DNA of 64,000 bases. Origin: AC-32 sp963821495 (GTDB lineage Bacteria; Actinomycetota; Thermoleophilia; Gaiellales; Gaiellaceae). Position 1 is the stretch's first letter, and every line of letters starts with the position of its first letter. Made by a program: the position numbers and the translations under genes. Shown here one piece after another: positions 57,537-64,000 of the stretch. The notes under the pieces were generated by a model that was not told where the DNA came from, did not search any database, and saw only the letters and a program-made list of their open reading frames with translations. The stretch lies in NCBI GenBank assembly GCA_963821495.1, contig CAWGEA010000003.1:1364001-1428000 (forward strand), in the 5' to 3' direction.

Positions 57537-57815
57537 CTACGCCCTCTTCTTCCGACCGCGGGTCGCGGTCCTTGTCGTGCGACCTCGCTGTATCGCCTTC
57601 CTAACCGCGGGCACGTTCTTGCCCACGAGGAGCGCGATCTGGTCGGCGCTGAGGCCGGCGCCGGCGAGCAAGACCTCGGTCTTGGCTGCGTCCTTTTCGT
57701 TCGCGCTGTCGCTGAGGCGCGCGGCGCGAGCATCAACCATCAGCGCAAGGATCGCAGCCGTCGCCTTGTCGGAAGCGATCGGCTCGGCCGTCGCCATTTT
57801 CTTCCGTGCCGCCAT
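57537..57815 (-). CDS. small HTH protein, paralogue of the next gene
   Basis: A 92-residue protein starting at ATG 57815. After a basic/acidic N terminus and helix AAILALMVDARAARLSDSA comes LLAGAGLSADQIALLVGKNVPAVRKAIQRGR, an HTH of the same pattern as the downstream protein (AGLxxxxIAxLxG). The two probably arose by duplication and may form a heteromeric regulator. First gene of the HTH-HTH-HEPN operon. Confidence 0.72.
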   Translation of the reverse strand: MAARKKMATAEPIASDKATAAILALMVDARAARLSDSANEKDAAKTEVLLAGAGLSADQIALLVGKNVPAVRKAIQRGRTTRTATRGRKKRA

Positions 57816-58065
57816 GCCACTCCACTCCTTCGTTCTCGCCCGGCCGGTTCCCGGCCTGGGGGTCGAAGAGACAACCCGGCAGGGCAGGGCACAAACGCTA
57901 TCCGTGTGGCCGGACGGACTCAGCTGCCAGGCCGCCTCAGTTGAGGACGGGCGGCTTGGGACTTTGGCCCAAACTATGGCCCACCTGAGCCGCCCTTAGC
58001 GCACCCAGCAGCACCCAGCACCGCTTGAACATGCGCAACAGGCCGCAGCGGGCCCAGCGCAGTGC
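57816..58065. other. gene-free interval to attR
   Basis: I see no gene between the first HTH start and the right attachment repeat. It should hold the promoter of the HTH-HTH-HEPN operon and the integrase arm sites of the right end; neither can be located by eye. Confidence 0.5.
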
Positions 58066-58111
58066 GGCTCATAACCCGGAGGTCGCAGGTTCAAATCCTG
58101 CCCCCGCTACT
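58066..58111. repeat. attR core: 46-bp direct repeat
   Basis: Exact copy of 42467-42512 (tRNA-fMet 3' part from the anticodon loop on, plus two bases). The 5' half of a tRNA is absent here, so it is not a functional tRNA gene. Confidence 0.95.
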
Positions 58112-58114
58112 GAG

Positions 58115-58140
58115 AAAGGCCCCGGAAACGGGGCCTTTTT
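58115..58140 (+). terminator. original tRNA-fMet terminator, separated by the element
   Basis: Stem AAAGGCCCC/GGGGCCTTT with loop GGAAAC and a T run follows attR. Before insertion it would have directly followed the tRNA. Confidence 0.8.
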
Positions 58141-58223
58141 GCCCGTTTCAGCCAGACCGCCATCACTTCTGCGAGCGTTTTCAGCGCGAGCCGATGGTGC
58201 CGAGCCCGACCGTCATCCCGACT

Positions 58224-58253
58224 GCAGAGAGAGCCCTCGAGGGCTCTCTCTGC
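58224..58253. terminator. 30-bp perfect palindrome, probable terminator
   Basis: The 15-base half GCAGAGAGAGCCCTC is followed at once by its exact reverse complement, with no spacer. It lies 30 bases beyond the stop of the minus-strand propeller gene (58283). A terminator hairpin is likely; a binding site for a dimeric protein is the alternative. Confidence 0.6.
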
Positions 58254-58282
58254 GTGAGGTCGAAGTCGAGTCGGGGTGGCAC

Positions 58283-59248
58283 CTAGCCGGCGAGTGGGTG
58301 CGTGCCCCAGTCTCCCGCGAACTCGACGTCGCCGTCGTGCGTGACCTGGGTCAGGCCGCTGCCGTCGGCGTTGATGGTGTAGTCGTCGTTGCCCTCGGCC
58401 GAGCTGATCCCGAGGAGGATCTTCGTGCCGTCGGGCGACCAGTGCGGATCGAAGCAGCCGATCCCGTTCGGGTCGTCGTTCGCGCCGCCGCAGGCCACAC
58501 CCTGGACCTGGATCTCGTGCAGGCCGCTGCCGTCTGAGTGGACGACCCAGAGCGAGCTGTGCACGTCGGCGGTGAGGTGGCGGGAGAAGACGATCTGGTT
58601 CCCCTGCGGGGACCAGTTGCCGGCGCTGCTGAGCGTCCCAGCCGGAGTGATCTGCTTGAGGCCGGTGCCGTTGACGTTGACGACGAAGAGACCGATGGGG
58701 TCGCCGTTCTGGTCGGAGCGGCCGAAGACCAGGCGCTTGCCGTTGGGCGAGTAGTCACCCGGCTCGTCATGGCCGCCTGGGTTCGAGGTGATCCGCATCA
58801 GACCGCCCCCGTCGGAGGAGCGGATCGAGTAGATGCCGTTTCGGGTTGGGTCGGCCAGCTGATTAGATTGCTCGCAGGCGAGACGCTGGCCGTCCGGTGA
58901 CGGCAAGAAGCAGGCAAGAAACAGCGTGGGATCCGACGAGAAGACCTCGCGGAAGCTGCCCGTGTCGGGGTTGATGATTACGGTCGAGCTCCCATCGGGA
59001 AGACCGCAGGTGACGATGCGGGTCCCGTCGGACGACCAGTGCGGGCACTCGAGCGTGAAGGGCAGCACCTGGTGTTCGTGGCTGCCGTCCGGATTCACCG
59101 TATAGATGAAGGTGGCAAAGACCGTGAAATCGAATCGGCCGAGCACGATCTGACCGTTCGTGCTCGGGGGTCTCGCCCCGGCAGGGATCGCGAATAGCGT
59201 CGCCAGCGCGAGTCCGGCGAGCAAGCCGAGAACGATCAGCTTGCGCAT
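58283..59248 (-). CDS. secreted TolB-like WD40/PD40 propeller protein
   Basis: A 321-residue protein. The signal peptide is MRKLIVLGLLAGLALATLFA with cleavage near AGA. The mature part has repeated PD40 blades: TVNPDGSHEHQV, HWSSDGTRIVTC, SPDGQRLACEQ, DYSPNGKRLVFGRSD, NWSPQGNQIVFSR and HWSPDGTKILLG. These resemble the TolB C-terminal propeller. It lies outside the cell; partner unknown. AAGGAGA precedes the ATG. Confidence 0.85.
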   Translation of the reverse strand: MRKLIVLGLLAGLALATLFAIPAGARPPSTNGQIVLGRFDFTVFATFIYTVNPDGSHEHQVLPFTLECPHWSSDGTRIVTCGLPDGSSTVIINPDTGSFREVFSSDPTLFLACFLPSPDGQRLACEQSNQLADPTRNGIYSIRSSDGGGLMRITSNPGGHDEPGDYSPNGKRLVFGRSDQNGDPIGLFVVNVNGTGLKQITPAGTLSSAGNWSPQGNQIVFSRHLTADVHSSLWVVHSDGSGLHEIQVQGVACGGANDDPNGIGCFDPHWSPDGTKILLGISSAEGNDDYTINADGSGLTQVTHDGDVEFAGDWGTHPLAG

Positions 59249-59420
59249 TGGGTTCTCCTTTCGTCGGGGGAGTGCATTCGCCGACCGACGCTACGAATGG
59301 GGGGCGGCTGGCGAAACGGGGCTGGCCACAGTCTTCGCTCCGTGCCTGCACGGAGATCGCCCAGAAGCGAGTGGGGCTAGCCACAATGCGCTCGTGCGCG
59401 GCCTCTGCGACGATCAAGGC

Positions 59421-59774
59421 GTGCGTCCGACCGTGCTGATCGTCGACGACCACGAAGCGTTCCGGCAGTCGGCGAGCGCGCTGCTCGAGGCGGAGGGGTT
59501 CGCGGTCCTGGGAGAAGCCGCCGACGGCGGGACGGCGATTGTCGAGTCCGAGCGATTACGCCCGGACGTCGTGCTGCTCGACATCCAGCTCCCCGACGAG
59601 GACGGCTTCACGGTTGCGGAGCGGCTCGCCGCAGCGCGCGAGCCTCCCGCCGTGGTGCTGATCTCCAGCAGGGAGGCGGAGGCGTACGGGCCGCGCCTCG
59701 AGTCGGCGGCGGCACAGGGCTTCATCTCGAAACGGGAGCTCTCGGGCGCGGCGCTCGCCGCCCTGATCAGCTGA
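59421..59774 (+). CDS. receiver-only response regulator
   Basis: About 117 residues from GTG 59421 (GTG 59394 would add 9). It has the receiver pattern: VLIVDDHEAFRQS with the acidic pair, the phospho-acceptor Asp in VVLLDIQLPDEDG, VVLISSRE and the Lys in GFISKREL. It ends right after the fold, so the LuxR-type output domain seen in NarL-type relatives is missing. It precedes the sensor kinase gene by 6 bases, so the two form an operon. Confidence 0.85.
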   Translation: MRPTVLIVDDHEAFRQSASALLEAEGFAVLGEAADGGTAIVESERLRPDVVLLDIQLPDEDGFTVAERLAAAREPPAVVLISSREAEAYGPRLESAAAQGFISKRELSGAALAALIS

Positions 59775-59780
59775 GCGCCG

Positions 59781-61454
59781 ATGCGTTTGGTCCGGTTCGC
59801 GCTCTGGCCGGCGGGCGCGGCGCTCGGGATCTTCGTCGAGCAGGCCTATTTCGGCTGGGGCGACGCGCGCCACTGGATACCCGACCTCGTCACGGGTTGG
59901 AGCCTGATCGCGTGCGGGCTCGTCGGCTGGTCGCGGCGGCCCGAGAGCAGGAGCGGGGCTCTGATGGCGGCAACCGGGTTTGCGTGGTTCGCCGGCAACT
60001 TCGCGACCGCCGATCTCGGCCCGCTCGACTGGCTCGCCGCGCACGCGCTCTACCTCTATCGCGGGCCCCTCTTCCACCTCGTTCTCTCCTACCCCCGCGG
60101 ACGCCTGGCGGGCCGGATCGAGCGGGCGGCCGTGGCCGTCGGATACGTCGCCGCGATCGTGACTCCGGCCTGGCGGAGCGGGACGACGACGATCGTGCTG
60201 GCCTCGCTCCTGGTGGGCGTCGCCGGCCGTAGCTACCTTCGCGCCGCAGGGCGAGAGCGCCGGGAGCGTCTGGCCGCGCTGCAAGCCACCGCCTTCCTCG
60301 GAGCCGTCCTGGCAGCTGACGCGCTCGTGCGCCTCGCCGTTTCGACCCCGGACGCGAAGGACGCCACGCTCTTGGCGAACGAAGCCGCGCTCGTGGCCCT
60401 GGCGGTCAGCCTCCTCGCCGGTCTCCTCCGCTGGCCCTGGGAGCGGGCAGAGGTAACCGACTTCGTCGTCGAGCTCGGCGAGGCAAGGTCGGGGACGCTT
60501 CGCGACGCGCTCGCGCGTGCGCTCGGGGATCCGACGCTCGAGCTCGGCTACTGGCTTCCCGAGAGCGGTGCTTACGTCGACGCTGCCGGATACCGGCTCG
60601 AGCTTCCCCCCGCGGGCTCCGCTCGAGCTGTCACGAGAGTCGAGCGCGACGGCCAGGCGGTCGCCGTGCTCGTTCACGATCCGGTCGTGCTCGACGACCC
60701 TGGGCTCGTCGAGGCAGTGACCGCCGCGGCGCGGCTGGCGGCCTCGAATGCGCGCCTTCAGGCGGAGGTGCGTGCGCAGGTGAGCGAGCTGCAGGAATCG
60801 CGCCGGCGCCTGGTGCGAGCCGGCGACGAGGAGCGCCGCCGGCTCGAGGAGCGACTCCGCGAAGGGGCCGAGCAGCGCCTGGTTGCGCTCGGACACGTGC
60901 TCGAGCGGGCGTCGGGAAACACGGGCGGCAGGAGGATCGCGGGGATCGAGCGCGCCAGCGATCAGCTCGCCCGCACGCTTGCCGATCTCCGCGACCTCGC
61001 CGGCGGCCTCCACCCGCGGACGCTGACCGAGCAGGGACTCGAGGCCGCGCTTGTCTCCCTCGCGCGGAGAAGCCCGGTGCCGGTCGAGCTCGCGGTGCCG
61101 GTCGAGCGCCGCCTACCGGCGGAGGTCGAGGCCGCCGCCTACTTCATCTGCTCGGAGGCGCTCGCGAACGTCGCCAAGTACGCGTCTGCCTCGCGTGTGG
61201 TAGTGCGCGTGACTGCGGACGAGCGCGCGGCGCTGGTCGAGATCGTCGACGACGGTGTCGGCGGCGCGGATCCCGAACACGGCTCCGGCCTTCGCGGGCT
61301 GGCGGACCGCGCTGAGGCGCTTGGTGGCGCCTTCCGCCTCGAGAGCCCGCCCGGCGGCGGGACACGCCTTTCCGCCGAGCTTCCCCTGCACGGTGAGGCA
61401 CCGTCAGGGGATGGGTCGCACCGGCGGGCCGATCCGTCGCCACGGCTCGCCTGA
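59781..61454 (+). CDS. NarL/DesK-type sensor kinase without the phospho-acceptor histidine
   Basis: A 557-residue protein. About five or six N-terminal membrane helices (residues ~1-215) are followed by a linker, a coiled coil and a HisKA_3-like dimerisation helix: DEERRRLEERLREGAEQRL at ~350-368. In active kinases the sequence is LHDG; here it is LREG, so the acceptor His is Arg. The ATPase domain is complete: N box CSEALANVAKYA, G1 IVDDGVGGAD and G2 GLRGLADRAEALGG. Its 3' end overlaps the convergent lipoprotein gene by 51 bases. Confidence 0.85.
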   Translation: MRLVRFALWPAGAALGIFVEQAYFGWGDARHWIPDLVTGWSLIACGLVGWSRRPESRSGALMAATGFAWFAGNFATADLGPLDWLAAHALYLYRGPLFHLVLSYPRGRLAGRIERAAVAVGYVAAIVTPAWRSGTTTIVLASLLVGVAGRSYLRAAGRERRERLAALQATAFLGAVLAADALVRLAVSTPDAKDATLLANEAALVALAVSLLAGLLRWPWERAEVTDFVVELGEARSGTLRDALARALGDPTLELGYWLPESGAYVDAAGYRLELPPAGSARAVTRVERDGQAVAVLVHDPVVLDDPGLVEAVTAAARLAASNARLQAEVRAQVSELQESRRRLVRAGDEERRRLEERLREGAEQRLVALGHVLERASGNTGGRRIAGIERASDQLARTLADLRDLAGGLHPRTLTEQGLEAALVSLARRSPVPVELAVPVERRLPAEVEAAAYFICSEALANVAKYASASRVVVRVTADERAALVEIVDDGVGGADPEHGSGLRGLADRAEALGGAFRLESPPGGGTRLSAELPLHGEAPSGDGSHRRADPSPRLA

Positions 61455-62912
61455 CCAGACGAAACGGTCGCCGCGCTCCACGGATGGGGCGGGCGTGAGG
61501 TGCAGCGTCCCGTCGCGGTCGCGCGAGAAGGTGAAGATGAGTACCGAGTTTTCGCTGGGCCAGCTGAACGCGATCCGGTTGCCGGTGACCCTGTAGGTGC
61601 CCGCGTCCGGGCCCTCGCCGCTTTGCCACTTCTCAGCGCGGAGGGTCCTCTCGCTGACCTCCCCGACAACGGGTATGTCCGGGCTCCATCCAGACCGAAT
61701 CGCGTCAGCTTTCGTCAGCACCCACCGGTAGGTTCCGTCGAGCTTGCTGGTCGCCTTAGGCGCCGTGCTGCCAGTAGGCCCAGACTCTGGGGGGACGGAG
61801 CAGCCTCTGGGAACGCGGATGGCGGGAGCGGGAGGGAGCGTTCGCTTCAGCGCTCGGATCTGGCTAATCAGGCTCTTCGTGCGGGGATCTCGCTCGAGCT
61901 CGGAGTAGACGGGCCGCGTCGCACGGACGAGAGCCGCGAGCTCGGTCCTGCTCGCGAGCACGACGCGACCGCCGCCGGTGGCGGAGGCCGCCTGGCCGCC
62001 CGAGCAGAACGTGTCGATCGCCTCCTGGGCGGAGTGACGCTGCGCGACGGCGTGCGCACGCGTGCGGGCGGCCGCCTGCTCCAGCGCCGCTCGCTCGGCG
62101 TCCGTCAAGGCGCGAAGCGAAGCGGGATTGGCGAACAGCGTGTGGAGCACCGGAAAGATGCTGACGTTGGCCGTAACGACGTCCGGGCCGAAATAGCCGA
62201 CCAGCGACTCGAGCAACCCGTCGGCCTGCCCGCGTCTGATCACGTCCTGATCGCCCTTCCCCAGTCTGTGCACCGGCACCGCCCCGAGCGCGTGGAGCGC
62301 AGCGTCTGTCGCCCTCGACGGGGTCACGACCAACCGGGCTTCGCGGAAGCTGCCGAGAGAGACGAGCGGACGCCGAAGGCCGACCGGATTGCGTAGTGAT
62401 TCCGGAATGACCGCCAGCCCGCGGACGCCCGCGCGGTGGAGTCCCCTGAGCATGTTGGCGGCGAGCGGACCCGTGGCCACCCTGTCGAGGAGTGCATCGT
62501 CGGTGACGAGGAAGGGCGCGTGGAGCGCCTGGAAACTGGTTACCCCGAGCTCGTCCCAGGCGGCCGCGCCAATCCAGCCCAGGTCGAAGCTTCCGTCACG
62601 AACCTTGCGGGCAACCTGCGCCTCGACATCAGGCCGCTCCTGACCGGCGGCGTCGTAGATGACGTGGACGCGCAGCCTGCCTCCGGACAGCTTCGCGACC
62701 TGCTCGCCGAAATACTCGAGCACATGCGTCGTGTTCGAATAATCCTCCGAATCGACGTCGCCGAGACGGAGTACGAGAGGGGCATCTGATCCGCCGGCCT
62801 TGTCGGCTCCGCGCACCCGGTGGCTCGTGGCACAGCCGGTGAACACCGCCACGGCGAGGGCCGAGGCGAGCGTTGACGCCGCGAGCTGTCTCGTCCCTCT
62901 GACCCGTCTCAT
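61404..62912 (-). CDS. TRAP-type solute-binding lipoprotein with C-terminal extension
   Basis: A 502-residue protein. Lipobox FTGC around residue 26 marks a lipoprotein. Residues ~45-330 match DctP-family TRAP binding proteins: LRLGDVDSEDYSNTTHVLEYF, GSFDLGWIGAAAWDELGV, FQALHAPFLVTDDALLDRV and IPESLRNPVGLRRPL. The last ~120 residues (DGTYRWVLTKADAIRSGW, RVTGNRIAFSWPSENS) are an added beta-rich domain I cannot name. No TRAP permease genes are near. Placed between two sensor genes, it may serve in signalling; this is inference. Confidence 0.82.
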   Translation of the reverse strand: MRRVRGTRQLAASTLASALAVAVFTGCATSHRVRGADKAGGSDAPLVLRLGDVDSEDYSNTTHVLEYFGEQVAKLSGGRLRVHVIYDAAGQERPDVEAQVARKVRDGSFDLGWIGAAAWDELGVTSFQALHAPFLVTDDALLDRVATGPLAANMLRGLHRAGVRGLAVIPESLRNPVGLRRPLVSLGSFREARLVVTPSRATDAALHALGAVPVHRLGKGDQDVIRRGQADGLLESLVGYFGPDVVTANVSIFPVLHTLFANPASLRALTDAERAALEQAAARTRAHAVAQRHSAQEAIDTFCSGGQAASATGGGRVVLASRTELAALVRATRPVYSELERDPRTKSLISQIRALKRTLPPAPAIRVPRGCSVPPESGPTGSTAPKATSKLDGTYRWVLTKADAIRSGWSPDIPVVGEVSERTLRAEKWQSGEGPDAGTYRVTGNRIAFSWPSENSVLIFTFSRDRDGTLHLTPAPSVERGDRFVWSGEPWRRIGPPVRPIP

Positions 62913-63034
62913 TTAACTCCTTCTCCCCCGAGACGACCGTATCGGCCGGGGTTGCGCGCGCATCGTGGCGACGGATTCTGGCGCAGAGTGCTTCTGTGGG
63001 CTAGTTCTCTGCCTCCTCGTGCCAGAATCGAGGA

Positions 63035-64000
63035 ATGGCGGCCGCAGGCACCGCCGCTCGATTGCGATTCGCGGGCAGCGCGGTCCTCGTGCTCACGCTT
63101 ATCTATGCGATCGCCTCGATCCTCGCGGTCCCCCGGTCGACAGAGCCGTTTACGACCTACGCCGGTGCGACCTACGCCCATACGTCCACCGCCGCTCACG
63201 CTGCCGATCTCGCGGCCGGGCTCGGCCTCCTCGCGGCGGGTCTCCTCGGATGGGTCGAGCCGCGGACGAGGCGGCTCGGTCTGCTGGCCCTGCTCGCGGG
63301 AATCGCCTGGTTCGGGCCGGATTGGGAGGGCTGGGACGGCGGATCCCCGTTCGTCCGGAGTCTCGGCGCGGTCGTGACGCCGTTCCTCCTCGCGCTCCTC
63401 TTCCACCTGGTGATCGCGCTTCCGCTCGGACGGCTCCGGTCGTGGCCTGCTCGGGTCGTGGTCATCGCCGCTTATGGGGTGGCCGCGTTCGTGAGTTTCG
63501 GCCGGGCGCTCTTCCGTGACCCGTTCCTCGATCCCTACTGCTGGCGCAACTGTCTCTACAACTCGTTCCTCGTCCACGCCCACCCGGGGGTCGCGCGGGC
63601 CCTCGACGACGTCTGGGTCCGCTCGAGTCTCGCCATCGGCTTGCTGCTCGTCGTGATGGGCGCCTGGAGGCTGCTCACGGCGAGTGGTCCGGCACGGCGC
63701 GTGCTCCTGTCGACGCTCGTTCCCGGCGTGCTGGCCGGTGGCGCCGCGAGCGCCTACGCGGTCGCGCTCCTGCGCACGCCTCTCGAGGACCCGCGCAGCG
63801 CAGGGTTCTCGTCCATCTTTCTCGCGTTCTCGCTCTCTGTCGCTGCGCTCGCGCTCGGGCTCGCTTGGGGAGTCCTCGAGACCCGCCGAACTCGAGCCGC
63901 GGTCTCGCGGCTCGCGAGCGAGCTGGGAGAGGCTCCGCCCCCGGGCACGCTCCGAGATGCGCTGGCCGCGGCCACGGGCGATCCGGCCCTCGAGGTGGCG
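63035..64000 (+). CDS. sensor kinase-like membrane protein, N-terminal part (cut by window end)
   Basis: Open frame from ATG 63035 (AGGA just upstream) to the last base, so at least 322 residues and the 3' end lies outside. About seven or eight hydrophobic helices (for example VLVLTLIYAIASILAV, AADLAAGLGLLAAGLLG and AIGLLLVVMGAWRLL) are followed by ETRRTRAAVSRLASELGE and LRDALAAATGDPALEV. The latter matches LRDALARALGDPTLEL in the sensor at 59781. The two are therefore relatives, and a kinase-like ATPase domain is expected downstream. Confidence 0.75.
   Translation, partial: MAAAGTAARLRFAGSAVLVLTLIYAIASILAVPRSTEPFTTYAGATYAHTSTAAHAADLAAGLGLLAAGLLGWVEPRTRRLGLLALLAGIAWFGPDWEGWDGGSPFVRSLGAVVTPFLLALLFHLVIALPLGRLRSWPARVVVIAAYGVAAFVSFGRALFRDPFLDPYCWRNCLYNSFLVHAHPGVARALDDVWVRSSLAIGLLLVVMGAWRLLTASGPARRVLLSTLVPGVLAGGAASAYAVALLRTPLEDPRSAGFSSIFLAFSLSVAALALGLAWGVLETRRTRAAVSRLASELGEAPPPGTLRDALAAATGDPALEVA

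Larger units (their letters stand above)
42513..58111. mobile_element. 15.6-kb integrative element (phage-satellite-like) in tRNA-fMet
   Basis: The bounds are set by the 46-bp direct repeats at 42467 and 58066; this span includes one copy. The integrase gene ends at the tRNA. Next come excisionase-type HTH, primase-polymerase/helicase and a divergent HTH gene (left arm), cargo with decayed genes (48167-54855), then terminase small subunit, decayed peptidase, direct repeats and a HEPN/HTH trio (right arm). No capsid, portal, terminase large subunit or TraB-type translocase is visible. That set matches phage satellites more than conjugative elements. Several genes are frameshifted, so the element may be defective. 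Confidence 0.88.

Noticed and set aside
42513..58065. Interpretation as an actinomycete integrative and conjugative element
   Set aside because: Int, Xis and a primase/Rep protein fit, but no TraB-type FtsK/SpoIIIE translocase or Spd proteins are found, while a terS is present.
58066..58111. Second tRNA-Met gene
   Set aside because: Only the 3' part from the anticodon loop on is present; the 5' half is unrelated sequence. It is the right attachment repeat.
1..64000. CRISPR arrays, rRNA genes, insertion sequences
   Set aside because: No regularly spaced repeat array, no rRNA-like sequence and no transposase-like protein was found.

Overview
The window is GC-rich DNA with dense gene packing, frequent GTG starts and many 4-base NTGA stop/start overlaps. 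The gene content (BTAD-type regulators, an initiator tRNA with a C1:U72 mismatch, an AddAB-like nuclease/helicase pair, a DHA2 transporter, a Vms1-like release-factor relative and many secreted or lipid-anchored proteins) points to an actinobacterium. A deep lineage such as the Thermoleophilia (Gaiella/Solirubrobacter side) is my best guess. That placement is inference, because no rRNA is present.

Layout. 1-10972: the end of an Lhr-type helicase, secreted and lipoprotein genes, a frameshifted Nei-type glycosylase, a hemerythrin-like protein, AzlCD, then a ParA ATPase translationally coupled to an FtsZ whose long disordered linker is at the N terminus. 10973-14592: a sparse stretch, a secreted BNR-repeat protein and a DHA2 efflux pump. 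14651-20376: a polytopic membrane protein divergent from a coupled run of gamma-glutamyltransferase, GNAT, DedA, phosphoesterase and HD-GYP genes. 20381-30050: an IDH/IPMDH-like enzyme, topoisomerase IB, a zinc-ribbon protein, the AddB-like/AddA-like pair and endonuclease III, which together form a DNA repair block. 30037-36172: PAS protein, CorA-like channel, thioredoxin reductase, LamG protein, Vms1-like protein, RmuC and a small stress-type protein. 36328-42397: a histidine-rich membrane protein, tRNA-Leu(UAA), glutamate decarboxylase, a CbbX-like AAA protein, glutamate dehydrogenase, a CBS protein and a Ppx/GppA phosphatase.

42437-58111: an integrative element in the initiator tRNA-Met gene. 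A 46-bp exact direct repeat of the tRNA 3' end (42467-42512 and 58066-58111) bounds about 15.6 kb. The left arm is one tightly coupled minus-strand operon (small proteins, primase-polymerase/helicase, small proteins, excisionase-type HTH, integrase) facing a plus-strand HTH gene. That HTH gene starts and stops inside the two arms of a perfect 16-bp inverted repeat. The middle is cargo: DUF429, GNAT, a wrecked vanadium haloperoxidase gene, DUF1059, and a frame-broken giant regulator with HTH-BTAD-TM-propeller-solute-binding architecture. The right arm carries a lone phage terminase small subunit, a decayed HEAGH-type peptidase, short direct repeats, and a three-gene set of two small HTH proteins and a Swt1-type HEPN protein. 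An integrase, excisionase, autonomous primase/helicase and terS without other phage genes is the layout of a phage satellite (PICI-like). This, with the HEPN set as its possible defence cargo, is the most interesting content of the window.

58224-64000: back in the chromosome, a secreted TolB-like propeller protein and a signalling cluster. The cluster holds a receiver-only response regulator, a sensor kinase lacking the phospho-acceptor histidine, a TRAP-type solute-binding lipoprotein with a C-terminal extension, and the start of a second related sensor cut by the window end.
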